A DNA stretch of 64,000 nt from Azospirillum soli (GCF_017876165.1 NZ_JAGINQ010000028.1:1-64000), one strand, 5' to 3'; positions 1 to 9,283 are shown, counted from the first letter of the stretch. The notes: generated by a model not told the origin, from the sequence alone. Numbers and translations: made by a program.

Positions 1-694
1 AGATGGCCGTTATCTTCGGCGACCGGTTCGCAAGGGCGATGAACGCCTGAAACTGAAATCCGCCCCGCCGAGCACGAAATTCCGGATACTCCCGACGAAT
101 GGGCTTCACTTCGCTGGCGGAGCCCCACGCGGCCTCGTCCAGCGTGTCGAGATACTCCCGGACCGAGCGGCGGGTCGCCGCCATCGCCTCCCAGTCGACC
201 GCATCCGATCCCGCCGCCGAGCGCTGCTTGTTCGCGTCGGCCCGGATCAGGCTGGCATCGACCGCGAAGCCGTCACCTCCGACCAGCCCGGCCTCCAGGC
301 AGCGCTGCACCGTCGTTTCGAACAGCTTGCGCAGGAGATCGCTGTCGCGAAACCGGCCGTGACGGTTCTTGGAAAAGGTCGAGTGATCCGGCACGTCGCC
401 TTCCAGGCCGAGCCGGCAGAACCAGCGGTAGGCGAGGTTCAGATGCACCTCCTCGCACAGCCGGCGCTCCGAGCGGATGCCGAAGCAGTACCCGATGATG
501 AGCATCCGGATCATCAGTTCCGGATCAATCGAAGGGCGTCCGATCACGCTGTAGAAGGGTTGCAGATGGGCGCGGATGCCGGACAGGTCGACGAACCGGT
601 CAATCGAGCGAAGCAGGTGGTTCGACGGGACGTGGCGCTCGAGGCTGAACTCATAGAACAGCGCCTCCTGCATCACCGTCCGCTCGCCCATCAT
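1..694 (-). pseudogene. IS1182-type transposase, 3'-truncated
   Basis: Reading right to left from ATG 692-694, the protein starts MMGERTVMQEALFYEF and carries the N-terminal DDE-transposase region typical of IS1182-type elements (GRPSIDPELMIRMLIIGYCF, then GIRSERRLCEEVHLNLAYRW, then VPDHSTFSKNRHGRFRDSD). Similarity stops at about position 105, after WGSASEVKP. The frame stays open to the window edge but continues as unrelated sequence (IRREYPEFRARRGGF...), whereas family members continue with a PSDP/W-T-G segment. The element therefore looks cut off near position 100, and the catalytic C-terminal part is missing here. The family is recognised from memory of its conserved N-terminus; the junction is inferred. 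Confidence 0.75.
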
Positions 695-750
695 CGCTGC
701 GCCCTCCTCTGCTCAGGAAGACTGAATCAGGACTTCACGCCGCCGGCAAC

Positions 751-767
751 CCCCGACTTTTTCAACA
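751..767. repeat. probable terminal inverted repeat of the IS1182-type element
   Basis: The stretch CCCCGACTTTTTCAACA lies 57 bases upstream of the transposase start. IS1182-like elements commonly end in a sequence of the form TGTTGAAAAAGTCGG, so this is probably the outer end of the element. The partner repeat is not in the window. Confidence 0.5.
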
Positions 768-843
768 CTATCCGCCAGACGCGGACGTCGGGTCGGCCGG
801 AGGTCCGGAGACGGAACTCCCATCTCCGGACACGTCCGCGGCA

Positions 844-2238
844 TCAGCCTTCCACGATGGCGCAGTCTTGGAAAAGCACGCTCCCCAGCCGTCCGGCGCC
901 GGTCCGGCCGCTGGCCATCCCGACCGCCCGCGCCGTCAGCGTGCGGTTGGCCGGGCTGGAGGGCTTCAGGTCGGTGCGTTCGGCGACCAGCGCCTGGGCG
1001 AGCGGCGCGTTGCCGCCGCGGATCGCCGCCTCGACCAGCGTCAGGTCGATGAGGTCGCGCTGCGCGTGGCTGCCGCCGAAGCGGTGGGCGCGGGTGCGCA
1101 CCGTGTACAGCAGGTCGGCCGCCGTCCGGTAATCGCCCCGGCCGAACGCCAGCAAGGCCCGGCACACCGGCACCCCGACCTCGCGCGCCATCATGGCGCC
1201 GGTGCCCCGGCCCCGTTGCGCCGCCGCCTCCTGGGCGGCGAGAGCGCGTTCCGCCGCGTCGTCGCGGCCATCGCCCACGAAGGCCATCATGGCGTGCGCG
1301 TCGTTGAAGGCGTAGTAGCCGTCGGCCGCCGTCCGCTCCCAGGAATCGGCGACGTTGCGCCAGCGGTCGCCCACATCGACGCCGCGCAGGTGCAGGCGCC
1401 AGAGCATGGCGGAGGCGTCCACAAGCTCCAGCGCCATCGACGCCGGGTTCGGCCGGACCTGCGCGTCGTAGAGCGCCAGCACCCGGTCTGTCTCCCCCCG
1501 CTCCAGATGGTAGAGCGCCAGGTGCCACCAGTTGTGGAAGGAGAAGGCGTTGTTGTCCGCCCACTGCGCCTTCCGGCTCTCCAGCCACTCCACGCCCTCG
1601 CTGACCCGGCCCTGCATCTCCATCACGTGCGCCACGGCGTGGATCGCCCACGGGTCCCGCTGGTTGAGGGCGAGCGCGCGGCGCCCGGCCTCCTCGGCGC
1701 GGTCGTAGAGGTTGTTCTGCTCCAGCCCGAAGGCGTGCATCCCCAGCACATGGCCAAAGCCCGGCACCCCCTCGTCCCAGTGCGGCAGCACCTGCGCCAC
1801 GCGGTCGCGCAGCATGCGGGACTCGCCCAGGAAGAAATCGGTCTGGTGCCCGATCTGGAGCGCCAGGATGTCGCGCGGGTGCTCCTGCACGATCCGGCCG
1901 TAGAGGGCGGCGGCGCGCTCCAGGTCGCCCTCCATCCAGGCGCGGGCGGCGGCCATGTGGGCGCGTTCGCGGTCGTTGGCCCCGGCCGACAGGGCCTCCG
2001 CCGCCTCGACGCTGCGGCGCAGGTCGGGCTGGACCGCGGCCTCGTTGCAGGTGGCGTAGACGCCCGCCTTGAAGCAGTGGCCCATCACGAAGCCCGGATC
2101 CTCCTCCAGCGCCTCGTCGATGACGGCGATGAAGTCGAGGTAGTACCCGTTCAGCAGCTCCACGGCGGCGTCGAAGCGGTCCAGCGCGCTCTGGCTGCGG
2201 GTGGACACGGCCAGCCCGCGGGTGTCGTGCAGCGTCAT
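844..2238 (-). CDS. TTC38-type tetratricopeptide repeat protein
   Basis: A 464-residue soluble protein built of helical TPR-like repeats throughout. It resembles the TTC38 family, with HAVAHVMEMQGR at about 200-211 and NWWHLALYHLERG at about 236-248. No signal peptide or catalytic motif is visible. Family members have no firmly assigned reaction; a scaffold or protein-binding role is usual for TPR folds. The ATG at 2238 follows a GGGAGAGA Shine-Dalgarno. It is divergent from the GNAT gene across a 209-base spacer that contains a strong inverted repeat. The BTAD/AAA regulator two genes away also ends in TPR-like repeats, so the two may be functionally linked, but that is inference. Confidence 0.8.
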   Translation of the reverse strand: MTLHDTRGLAVSTRSQSALDRFDAAVELLNGYYLDFIAVIDEALEEDPGFVMGHCFKAGVYATCNEAAVQPDLRRSVEAAEALSAGANDRERAHMAAARAWMEGDLERAAALYGRIVQEHPRDILALQIGHQTDFFLGESRMLRDRVAQVLPHWDEGVPGFGHVLGMHAFGLEQNNLYDRAEEAGRRALALNQRDPWAIHAVAHVMEMQGRVSEGVEWLESRKAQWADNNAFSFHNWWHLALYHLERGETDRVLALYDAQVRPNPASMALELVDASAMLWRLHLRGVDVGDRWRNVADSWERTAADGYYAFNDAHAMMAFVGDGRDDAAERALAAQEAAAQRGRGTGAMMAREVGVPVCRALLAFGRGDYRTAADLLYTVRTRAHRFGGSHAQRDLIDLTLVEAAIRGGNAPLAQALVAERTDLKPSSPANRTLTARAVGMASGRTGAGRLGSVLFQDCAIVEG

Positions 2239-2321
2239 GGTCTCTCTCCCTGAAGGACGTTGCGATGGGCACCTTTCTGACGCAGCGGCGTGATGCGCGC
2301 GTGAAACCGGCGGGGAGCGGA

Positions 2322-2364
2322 GCGTGAAAATGCGTTTTCCGGCCTCGGCGACGCATTTTCACGC
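2322..2364. promoter_or_regulatory. 14-bp perfect inverted repeat between divergent genes
   Basis: GCGTGAAAATGCGT at 2322-2335 is matched exactly by its reverse complement at 2351-2364, with a 15-base centre. A further GCGTGAAA occurs at 2299-2306 and a related CTTCACGGG at 2369-2377. The cluster lies in the intergenic space of the divergent TTC38-type and GNAT genes. It could be a regulator-binding site, for example for the BTAD-type regulator nearby, or a stem-loop in the 5' leader of either gene. Confidence 0.5.
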
Positions 2365-2447
2365 CCGCTTCACGGGCGCGCACACGCCGGGCTGACGGGT
2401 GGGCCGGCAGGAAGGGGGCGTTGCAACCGCCGAACGGAGAACCCGCC

Positions 2448-3050
2448 ATGCCGACCGACACCACCGCACCGGCCGCCGCCTTCACCCTGCGCCCCGCGCG
2501 CCGCGACGACAGCCGGCGCATCGCCGAACTGATCCGCATGGCCGCGGACGGCGTCGCCGACTACATCTGGAGCACGCTCGCCGCCCCCGGAGAAGACCTG
2601 CTCGACGTCGGCGCGCGGCGCTACGCCCGTGACGGCGTGGGGTTCGGCTACCGCAACGCCGTCCTGGCCGAGCATGACGACGCGGTGATCGGATTCACGC
2701 TCGCCTTCGCCATGCCGCCGCGCGCGGACGCGACGGCGGAGCCGGAGGCCGATCCCATCCTGCGCCCCTACGCGGAGCTGGAGGTCCCCGGCAGCCTGTA
2801 CATCGCCGGAATCGGCGTACAGGAGGGGTTCCGCCGGCACGGCGTCGCCACCCGCCTGCTGGCGGCCGCCCGCGCGCGGGCACGGGCGGAGGCGCTGGAC
2901 GGCATGAGCGCCATCGTCTTCGCGGCGAACACGGCCTCGCGCCGCCTCTTCCAGGGCCAGGGCTTCGCCGTGATCGACCGCCGCGCCGTGGTCCCGCACC
3001 CCATGATCCGCCACACCGGCGAGGCGCTGCTGTACCACGCGCACTCCTGA
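2448..3050 (+). CDS. GNAT family N-acetyltransferase
   Basis: A 200-residue acetyl-CoA-dependent acyltransferase. The motif-A acetyl-CoA loop is visible as VQEGFRRHGVATRLL at about residues 124-138, with the preceding strand SLYIAGIG. The C-terminal half has the usual ANTASRRLFQGQGFAV strand-helix that closes the fold. The acceptor substrate cannot be read from the sequence. The ATG at 2448 is chosen because CGGAGAA lies seven to eight bases upstream; an in-frame ATG at 2421 has no ribosome binding site. It is divergent from the TTC38-type gene and convergent with the large regulator. Confidence 0.8.
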   Translation: MPTDTTAPAAAFTLRPARRDDSRRIAELIRMAADGVADYIWSTLAAPGEDLLDVGARRYARDGVGFGYRNAVLAEHDDAVIGFTLAFAMPPRADATAEPEADPILRPYAELEVPGSLYIAGIGVQEGFRRHGVATRLLAAARARARAEALDGMSAIVFAANTASRRLFQGQGFAVIDRRAVVPHPMIRHTGEALLYHAHS

Positions 3051-3087
3051 GGCCACTCTGCCACATCCGAGGAGAGCGATTTCTAAA

Positions 3088-3227
3088 GCCCTTCTCCCCT
3101 TGAGGGAGAAGGGTTGGGATGAGGGGTTTTCGCCGCAGGCGAAGATGCACATCGGACTCTTTTCCGGCCTGCCGGCCGTAACGCCCCCTCACCCCAACCC
3201 CTCTCCCGCGAGGGGAGAGGGGCTACC
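3088..3227. repeat. paired GGGGAGAGGG-type palindromic elements
   Basis: Two hairpin-forming elements, about 3090-3127 (CTTCTCCCCTTGAGGGAGAAG, then GGTTGGGATGAGGGG) and about 3186-3227 (CCCCTCACCCCAACCCCTCT, then CCCGCGAGGGGAGAGGGG), are inverted copies of each other. They lie between the convergent GNAT and BTAD-regulator genes. Related CTCCCC/GGGGAG hairpins recur at 39951-39984 and 55661-55683. They look like a dispersed extragenic palindrome that may act as a bidirectional terminator. Confidence 0.6.
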
Positions 3228-3284
3228 TGCAACCGGCAAGCCGCTCTCGGGAGATCGGAATGGCAGAGTGGTGTTAAGGGCGGG

Positions 3285-6200
3285 TCACCCGCGCAGCGCC
3301 GCCTCCAGCCGTGCGACGGGCGGGACGTAGCCGGCGTCCCGGCACTCCTCCAGCACGCGAACCAGCGCGGCGCGGGCCTCCTCGTCGCGCCGGCCGCCGC
3401 CCCAGGCGGCGAGCGCCCGGCCCCGCGCCGCGAACAGCGTGCACCAGGGCAGCGGCTCCGCACCGGCGTAGGCCTCCAGCGCGCCGGCGTACCGTTCGGC
3501 CAGCGCCCAGTCGGCGAGGTCCAGCGCGGTGTCGATGGCCTCGCGGTAGAATTGCAGGTGGTTGTGCCCGACACTGCCGCCGGCCAGCAGCCCTTCCCCC
3601 TCGTCGAGCGCCGCGCGGCGGGCGGCCGGATCGTCGCAACACAGCGCCAGTTCCGCCAGAATGGAAGGCCCGATGTAGCCCGGCCCGGTCTCGTGGGCGA
3701 TCTCCATCGCCCGATGCAGCCGCGCGCAGGCGGATTCCGGATTGCCGGCGGCGCGTTCCAGCCTCGCCTCAAACAGCAGGTGCTCCGCCTCGAAGCGGTG
3801 CGCGCCCAACTGCTGCGTCAGCGCCCGCGCGCGGGCCAGATGGTCGCGCCCGGCGTCCTCCTCGCCCAGTTCGAGCAGCACCTCGTAGGCGCAGATGTGC
3901 GACAGCAGCTCGGCCCGGCGGTGGCCGATGGCCTGCGCCGCGCGCGCTCCCGCGCGGGCATCCCCGGCGGCGCCGTGCAGGTTGTTGAGGTACAGGCGCG
4001 TGATCGCGACCATGTAGAGGTTCGACACCTCGACCCGCCGCAACCCCTGCTGCCGCGCCAGCGCGACGCAGCGGGCGAAGTGCTCGTGCGCCGTCGCCAT
4101 GCGTCCATGGGCGTAGTGCGCGTCGCCGAGCCCGCCCAGCGCGGCCGTCTCCAGGTCCGCGGCGCCGGCCTGCCGCGCCCAGTCGAGCGCCGCCCGATGC
4201 TCGCGCAGGCAGCCCTCCAGGTCGCCCCGGGGGAAGCACAGGTTGCCGCGCATGTGGTGGATGCGCGCCCGGTCGGCCAGCAGCCCGGCCGCGACCGCCG
4301 CCTCCTCCGCCTCGGCGAGCGTCGCCATGGCACCGTCCAGGTCCTCGGTCACCCGCTTGGCCGCAGCCAGCCCGAGGCAGGCGCGGGAGCGTTCCGCGTG
4401 GTCGGTGGCCAGGGCGCGGGCCTCGGCGAAAGCCTCCGCCGCCCGGTGCACCTCGCCCAGGGACTCCAACAGCTCGGCCCGCAGGCAGGCGAGCGCGAAG
4501 CGCTCCGGCGGCGTGGCGGCCAGCTCCAGCCCCCGGTCCGCCAGCCCCATGGCCCGTTCGAAGCGGAAATCGGCGGCGCAGGCTTCGGCCGCCCGGCGGT
4601 AGGCTGCGGCGGCGCCCGGATCCTCGGCCCGGTCGAGGTGTTCGGCGTGCCGGACCGGATCGCGCGCCGCGTACCAGCTGGCCGCTTGCCGGTGCAGGTC
4701 CGTGCGCTGGGAGCGGAGCAGCGCCCCGTACACCGCCTCCTGCACCAGGGCGTGGGCGAACAGGAACTCCCTGCCGTCGGGGCCATCGGGGCGGACCAGC
4801 GCCTGCCCGATCAGGGGCGCGCAGCCGTAGCCGGGATCGCCGATCATGTGCCGCAAGGCGTCCAGGGCGAAGCGCTGGCCGAGGACGGACGCCGCCTGGA
4901 GAGCCCGCCGGTCGCGCGGCGCCAGCGCGTCGGTGCGGGTCAGGACGATGCCGTGGATGGTGCCGGGCACCGTCGCCTCGTCCTCCCGGCTGCGCAGCAG
5001 CTGTTCCAGGAACAGCGGGTTGCCGCCGGCCCGCGCCACGCAGCGCTCGGCGTACGGGTCGCCCGCGTCGGCGTAGTGGCCGGCGAGCGTCAGCGCCTCC
5101 GCGCGGCGCAGCGGCGCCAGATCGAGGGTCAGCACCGGCCCCCCGGCCACTTGGGTGCGCCACTCCGCCCCCAGCGGATCGCCCTGAACACGCGTGGACA
5201 GCGTCAACACCGCCGGGCAATCGGCCACGACCCCCGCCAGCATCGCCAGATAGGACAGCACCTGCGCGTCGGCCCAGTGGACATCCTCCACGACCAGCAA
5301 CACGGGCTGCTCGGCGCTGCGGGCCCGCACGAGGTCGGCCATGGTGTCGCGCCGACCGCGGTCGCGCGCGGGATGGTCCAGCGCCTCGTACGTACGGCGC
5401 AGCTCCGGCGGCTGAGGCTGGTCGATCAGCGGGGGCAGGTGCAGCCGCGCGCCTTCGGGCAGGCGCCCTTCGGCGAACAGCCGGTCCAACTCGGCCGGCG
5501 AGCCGGCAAGGCCGCGCATCAGCGCCCGCAGAGCGTCCTGGCCGCGCCCGACGCCGACGCCGACCACCGCCCCGGCGGCGCAGCGCACGCCCTGGGACAC
5601 CGCGACGCTCTTGAACTCCTCGATCAGGCGGCTCTTGCCGATGCCGGGTTCGCCGCGCAGCTGAATCGTGGTCCCGCCGCCGGTTTCACGGCAGGCGGCG
5701 AGCGCCGCGCCGAACTGCCGCAATTCCGCCTGCCGCCCGACCAGCGGGCGCTGCGGCAGAACCACGTCGACGTTGTGCAGGCCGGTCAGGCGCCAGACCG
5801 CGCGGCCGTCGCCGGCCGTGGCGGCCGGCTGCACGCCGATGCGCTCGCCCAGCGCCCCGCGCACCCCGTCGCACACCAGCGTCTCGCCCGGCGCGGCCAG
5901 CGCGGCGAGACGCGGCGCGTCGTGCATGGCCCGGCCGGTGACGGCGTGCCCGCCGGCCCCATCCACCACGACCATGCCGCAAGCCACCCCCGTGCGTGCG
6001 GTCACAGGGTACTCTCTGACCGAGTGCTCTTTGGTCGCGTCGCCGAGGCTGGCATGTATCTCCAGGGCCGCGCGCACGGCGCGCCAGGGTTCGTCGCCGA
6101 AGGCTCGCCGCACCCCGAACGCGGCAAGTGCGGTGTCTCCGGCGTGCCGCAGCGTCTCCCCGCCATAATCCGCGACGATGCCGCCGATGCGGTCGAACAG

Positions 6201-7166
6201 CCCGGTGGTGAAGGCGTGTGCGTCCTCCGGGTCGAGCGCGGCGCCGACCCGCTCCATCCCGGCCAGGGACACGCAGAGAATGGTTCCATGCCGTACCTCC
6301 GGCCCTGGGACCTCCGGAGCTGGAATCTCCGGTGCGGGCGTTTCCGGGGAGGGCGGCGCTTTGGGCTGCCCCTCCGGCAAGGGCTCCGCCGACGGCATGC
6401 CGGCGGGGGCTTGCTCCTCCTTCCGGTTGCGGGCGTGGCGGCGCTCACGGATGGCGCGGTACACGCGCTCGGTTTCCGGCTCGGGCAAGACACCGAGTTC
6501 CTGCTCCAGCATGGCGCGGCAGGCTTGGTATTGCTTCAGCGCGACCGTGTGCCGCCCCTGGCGGGCATAGAGCTGCATCAGCGCGCGGTGGGCCGGCTCC
6601 TGAAGGGGATCGAGCGCCAGCAGGCGCAACGCGGTGCGTACACCGGCCTCCGTCGCGCCGGCCGCCAGCGCCTGATCGAGCCGCCGCGCCATGGCGCTCA
6701 GCGCCATCTCGCGCAGGCGCTGCCGCTCGACCATCAACCAGCTTTCGAAGATGTCCGCGTTCAGCAACAGGCCCTCGAATAGGTCCCCACGGTAGAGCGT
6801 GGCGGCCCGGTCCAGGGCATCCGGCGTCCCCTCGGCGATAGCCTGTTCGAACGCCACCGCGTCGGTTTCCATGGCGCCGGGGATCAGCGCCACCAGTTCC
6901 CCCTCCACGCGCAGGACCGGGGCGCCCTCGTCGGGAAAGGTTCGGCGCAGGGTGGCGATCACCTGACGTAGGCTGCTGCGGGCCTGGGCATCGGAGCTGT
7001 CCCCCCACAGGAGGCCGGCGAGCTTTTCGCGGGATTGCGCCTGATCCGGACGCAGGGCCAGATACGCCAGCAGGCCCATGGCCTTCCTGACTGTCAACGG
7101 AAACGGCGTGCCCGCCGGCGTTCGGAGGTCGAACCCGCCAAAGAGGTTGAGTCTCCAAGCTCCCAT
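3285..7166 (-). CDS. BTAD-type regulator with degenerate cyclase, AAA ATPase and TPR domains
   Basis: A 1293-residue multidomain signalling protein. Residues 1-95 form an OmpR/SARP-like winged helix (KLAGLLWGDSSDAQARSSLR); 96-235 are a bacterial transcriptional activation domain. A Pro/Glu-rich linker covers 250-290. A class III cyclase-like domain covers about 293-430, but the first metal-binding Asp is lost (CVSLAGME instead of the usual F-x-D), so it is probably inactive. A STAND/AAA-type ATPase follows, with Walker A GEPGIGKS at 505-512 and Walker B VLLVVEDVHWAD at 622-633. The remainder is TPR-like helices. Such proteins couple nucleotide hydrolysis to transcription. Targets are unknown; the TTC38-type neighbour and its inverted repeat are candidates. 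Confidence 0.85.
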   Translation of the reverse strand: MGAWRLNLFGGFDLRTPAGTPFPLTVRKAMGLLAYLALRPDQAQSREKLAGLLWGDSSDAQARSSLRQVIATLRRTFPDEGAPVLRVEGELVALIPGAMETDAVAFEQAIAEGTPDALDRAATLYRGDLFEGLLLNADIFESWLMVERQRLREMALSAMARRLDQALAAGATEAGVRTALRLLALDPLQEPAHRALMQLYARQGRHTVALKQYQACRAMLEQELGVLPEPETERVYRAIRERRHARNRKEEQAPAGMPSAEPLPEGQPKAPPSPETPAPEIPAPEVPGPEVRHGTILCVSLAGMERVGAALDPEDAHAFTTGLFDRIGGIVADYGGETLRHAGDTALAAFGVRRAFGDEPWRAVRAALEIHASLGDATKEHSVREYPVTARTGVACGMVVVDGAGGHAVTGRAMHDAPRLAALAAPGETLVCDGVRGALGERIGVQPAATAGDGRAVWRLTGLHNVDVVLPQRPLVGRQAELRQFGAALAACRETGGGTTIQLRGEPGIGKSRLIEEFKSVAVSQGVRCAAGAVVGVGVGRGQDALRALMRGLAGSPAELDRLFAEGRLPEGARLHLPPLIDQPQPPELRRTYEALDHPARDRGRRDTMADLVRARSAEQPVLLVVEDVHWADAQVLSYLAMLAGVVADCPAVLTLSTRVQGDPLGAEWRTQVAGGPVLTLDLAPLRRAEALTLAGHYADAGDPYAERCVARAGGNPLFLEQLLRSREDEATVPGTIHGIVLTRTDALAPRDRRALQAASVLGQRFALDALRHMIGDPGYGCAPLIGQALVRPDGPDGREFLFAHALVQEAVYGALLRSQRTDLHRQAASWYAARDPVRHAEHLDRAEDPGAAAAYRRAAEACAADFRFERAMGLADRGLELAATPPERFALACLRAELLESLGEVHRAAEAFAEARALATDHAERSRACLGLAAAKRVTEDLDGAMATLAEAEEAAVAAGLLADRARIHHMRGNLCFPRGDLEGCLREHRAALDWARQAGAADLETAALGGLGDAHYAHGRMATAHEHFARCVALARQQGLRRVEVSNLYMVAITRLYLNNLHGAAGDARAGARAAQAIGHRRAELLSHICAYEVLLELGEEDAGRDHLARARALTQQLGAHRFEAEHLLFEARLERAAGNPESACARLHRAMEIAHETGPGYIGPSILAELALCCDDPAARRAALDEGEGLLAGGSVGHNHLQFYREAIDTALDLADWALAERYAGALEAYAGAEPLPWCTLFAARGRALAAWGGGRRDEEARAALVRVLEECRDAGYVPPVARLEAALRG

Positions 7167-7654
7167 TGCTGTCCCGTGCTTGGCGCTGGAGCCGCGTAGG
7201 AGCCAATTTTGCCACTCGAACGTTTTGCGCCCAAACGGATTTCGCGTTCATATCCGCCTGCGCTCATCCGAGAGGAGATGCGTCGGGATTCCTTTGCCGC
7301 AGCGGCAAGCACAGGTCATGGCGGCAAAGCCGACGATCTCACCGTTTGGTAAGGGGCAAAGTCGTCAGTGTGGATGCCGCAGAAGGGGAGGGGCCTCTCT
7401 ACCGCTTGCCGAGGCAGCGAGGGCGATTGCTAACGATGACCGGCCTTGGCGCGCCGAAAGCCTCTGTACGACTGCTCGAGCGGTGCCACACACGGGTTGG
7501 CGGAACGGATGCGGATCGAGGTACCCGGGGTGTTCGGCGACTACGGTGGAGTTTGACCTGTCGTGGTCTGCCGGACGCCATGACGCTGTACCGGAAAAGG
7601 ACGGGCGGCGTTGCACGGTGCAAGACGTCAGCCGTTGTTGGCCTCCTTCGACGG

Positions 7655-7915
7655 GTTCATGCTCCGCCGCCGCTCCCTGAGGTTCGTCTTCCAGGGCTTC
7701 AACCTGCTGGCCCGCACCAGCGCGTTGCCAGCGTTCGCGCTATCGTCGCCGACCCCGCAGTCCTGCTGGCTGACGAGCCGACTGGCAACCTCGACACTCG
7801 GATGAGCCTGGAAATTATGGACCTGCTAATGCGGTTGAACCATGAACAAGGCATCACGGTCATTATGATCACGCATGAACCGGACATGGCCGCCTTCGCA
7901 GCCCCCGCTAGCAAC
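7655..7915 (+). pseudogene. relic of a MacB/LolD-type ABC transporter ATPase
   Basis: Two frame-shifted pieces of one ATPase are visible. The first reads RRRSLRFVFQGFNLLARTSAL (Q-loop region, about 7669-7731). The second reads RAIVADPAVLLADEPTGNLD (Walker B and D-loop), followed by EQGITVIMITHEP with the switch His. About 60 codons between them, including the LSGGQ signature, and the Walker A part are missing. No partner permease is nearby. The rest of the 817-base gap (7167-7983) between the BTAD regulator and benE shows no gene I can support. Confidence 0.7.
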
Positions 7916-7983
7916 ACTCCTGCTCAACTAAAGGCGGCATCCCGGCCGGCACCAACTGGGATGCCCCTCCTACAAACAACCTC

Positions 7984-9216
7984 TTATTCCGCAGGGCTCT
8001 CGTTGATCGCGGGCTCGACGAGACGCCGGCGGGGCAGCCTGCCGTTCAGGACCACGTAGGCGACAAGACCGATCACCAAGCCCCAGAACGCGCCACCGAT
8101 CCCAAGCATGGTGATGTTTGCAGCCGAGGCGAGAAACGTGATCAGCGCGGCTTCGCGCGACAATGGGTCAGCCATGGCCCCGGTGAGGCTGCCGCCGATG
8201 GTGCCGAGCAATGCAAGACCGGCCAGCGTGGTGATGAAGGTCGCCGGGAACGCCATGAAGACGGCCGCCAGCGTCACGCCGAACACACCCACCAAGACGT
8301 AGAAGATGCCTGCCGCGATGCCGGCAACCCACCGCTTGGACGGATCCTCATGCGCTTCGCGCCCCGTGGCAATGGCTGCCGTGATGGCGGCAATGTTAAA
8401 GGCGTGCGAGCCAAACGGGGCCATGATGAGCGAACCGAGGCCTGTCATGGTTACGATGGGGTTAGCGCTCGTCTTGAAGCCGTCGTTTCGCAGTACAAGC
8501 ATGCCCGGCATGTATTGACCGGTTAGCGTGATGAGAAAGAGCGGCAGGGCCACGCTGAGGGCCGCATTCAAAGAGAACTCGGGCATTGTGAAGACCGGCA
8601 TGGCAGGCTTGAACTGGAGGCCAGACAGATCGACGCGGCCCTGCACCAGCAGAAAGGCAAGGCCGATGACCAATATGCCCACGACGGCATAGCGCGCAGA
8701 AAGGCGCTTAAGCAAGACATAGGCAGTGATCAGGAGGCCGACCAGGACAGGGTCAATACTCGCGCCGCCAAAGGCTCCGATGCCGAACTGCAGCAGGATG
8801 CCCGCAAGCAAGCCCGAAGCGATGCCGGGTGGGATCCGTCGGATAAGCGTTTCGAAGCATCCCGAAACCCCAAGCGCGACAAAGGCGGCTGCAGACAGAA
8901 TATAGGCCCCGACCGCCTCCGGATAGGAGGTGTTGGCGAGCGCCGTCACCAAGAAAGCGGCGGCCGGCGTCGACCAAGCGGTGATGATGGGTTCGCGGTA
9001 GCGCCAGCTCAGGACGAGGCCGGTCAGGCCGACGCCGATGGACACCGACCAGACCCAGGAAGCCGTGAGCTCAGGGCTGAGGCCGGCAACACGCGCGGCC
9101 TGAAACACCAGGATGAACGTGCCTCCATAATTGACGATGACCGAGATCAGGCCGGCGACGACGGGATGGGTAAGATCATTCAGTCTGAAGGCGGTGGATC
9201 GCGAGTTGGGCCGCAT
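7984..9216 (-). CDS. benE: BenE-family benzoate/H+ symporter
   Basis: A 410-residue inner-membrane protein with about 12 hydrophobic segments. The N-terminal NDLTHPVVAGLISVIVNYGG, the half-helix WSTPAAAFLVTAL and the NPIVTMTGLGSLIMAPFGSH segment are typical of BenE/YdcO transporters. Known members import benzoate with protons; the substrate here is inferred. ATG 9216 is preferred because AGGAG lies about 12 bases upstream. A TTG 33 bases further up is in frame but has no ribosome binding site. It is divergent from a MocR-type regulator with only about 70 bases between, which suggests that regulator controls it. No benzoate dioxygenase genes lie alongside. Confidence 0.85.
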   Translation of the reverse strand: MRPNSRSTAFRLNDLTHPVVAGLISVIVNYGGTFILVFQAARVAGLSPELTASWVWSVSIGVGLTGLVLSWRYREPIITAWSTPAAAFLVTALANTSYPEAVGAYILSAAAFVALGVSGCFETLIRRIPPGIASGLLAGILLQFGIGAFGGASIDPVLVGLLITAYVLLKRLSARYAVVGILVIGLAFLLVQGRVDLSGLQFKPAMPVFTMPEFSLNAALSVALPLFLITLTGQYMPGMLVLRNDGFKTSANPIVTMTGLGSLIMAPFGSHAFNIAAITAAIATGREAHEDPSKRWVAGIAAGIFYVLVGVFGVTLAAVFMAFPATFITTLAGLALLGTIGGSLTGAMADPLSREAALITFLASAANITMLGIGGAFWGLVIGLVAYVVLNGRLPRRRLVEPAINESPAE

Positions 9217-9283
9217 GGTCGTGTCGATCTCCTGAACGAGCGGGCGCAAAGGCCGAAAACATGCCTTGACTTCTAGCCGGGCA

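Noticed and set aside
3..50. Short plus-strand frame ending at position 50 as the tail of an upstream gene
   Set aside because: Only 15 codons are visible inside the window and no family could be recognised.
868..2253. Long plus-strand frame opposite the TTC38-type gene
   Set aside because: Composition is His/Arg/Gln-rich without motifs; the minus-strand protein is the conserved one.
3552..6782. Very long plus-strand open frame opposite the BTAD regulator
   Set aside because: It has no recognisable domain and mirrors the codon structure of the minus-strand gene, which has clear Walker motifs. A GC-rich shadow.
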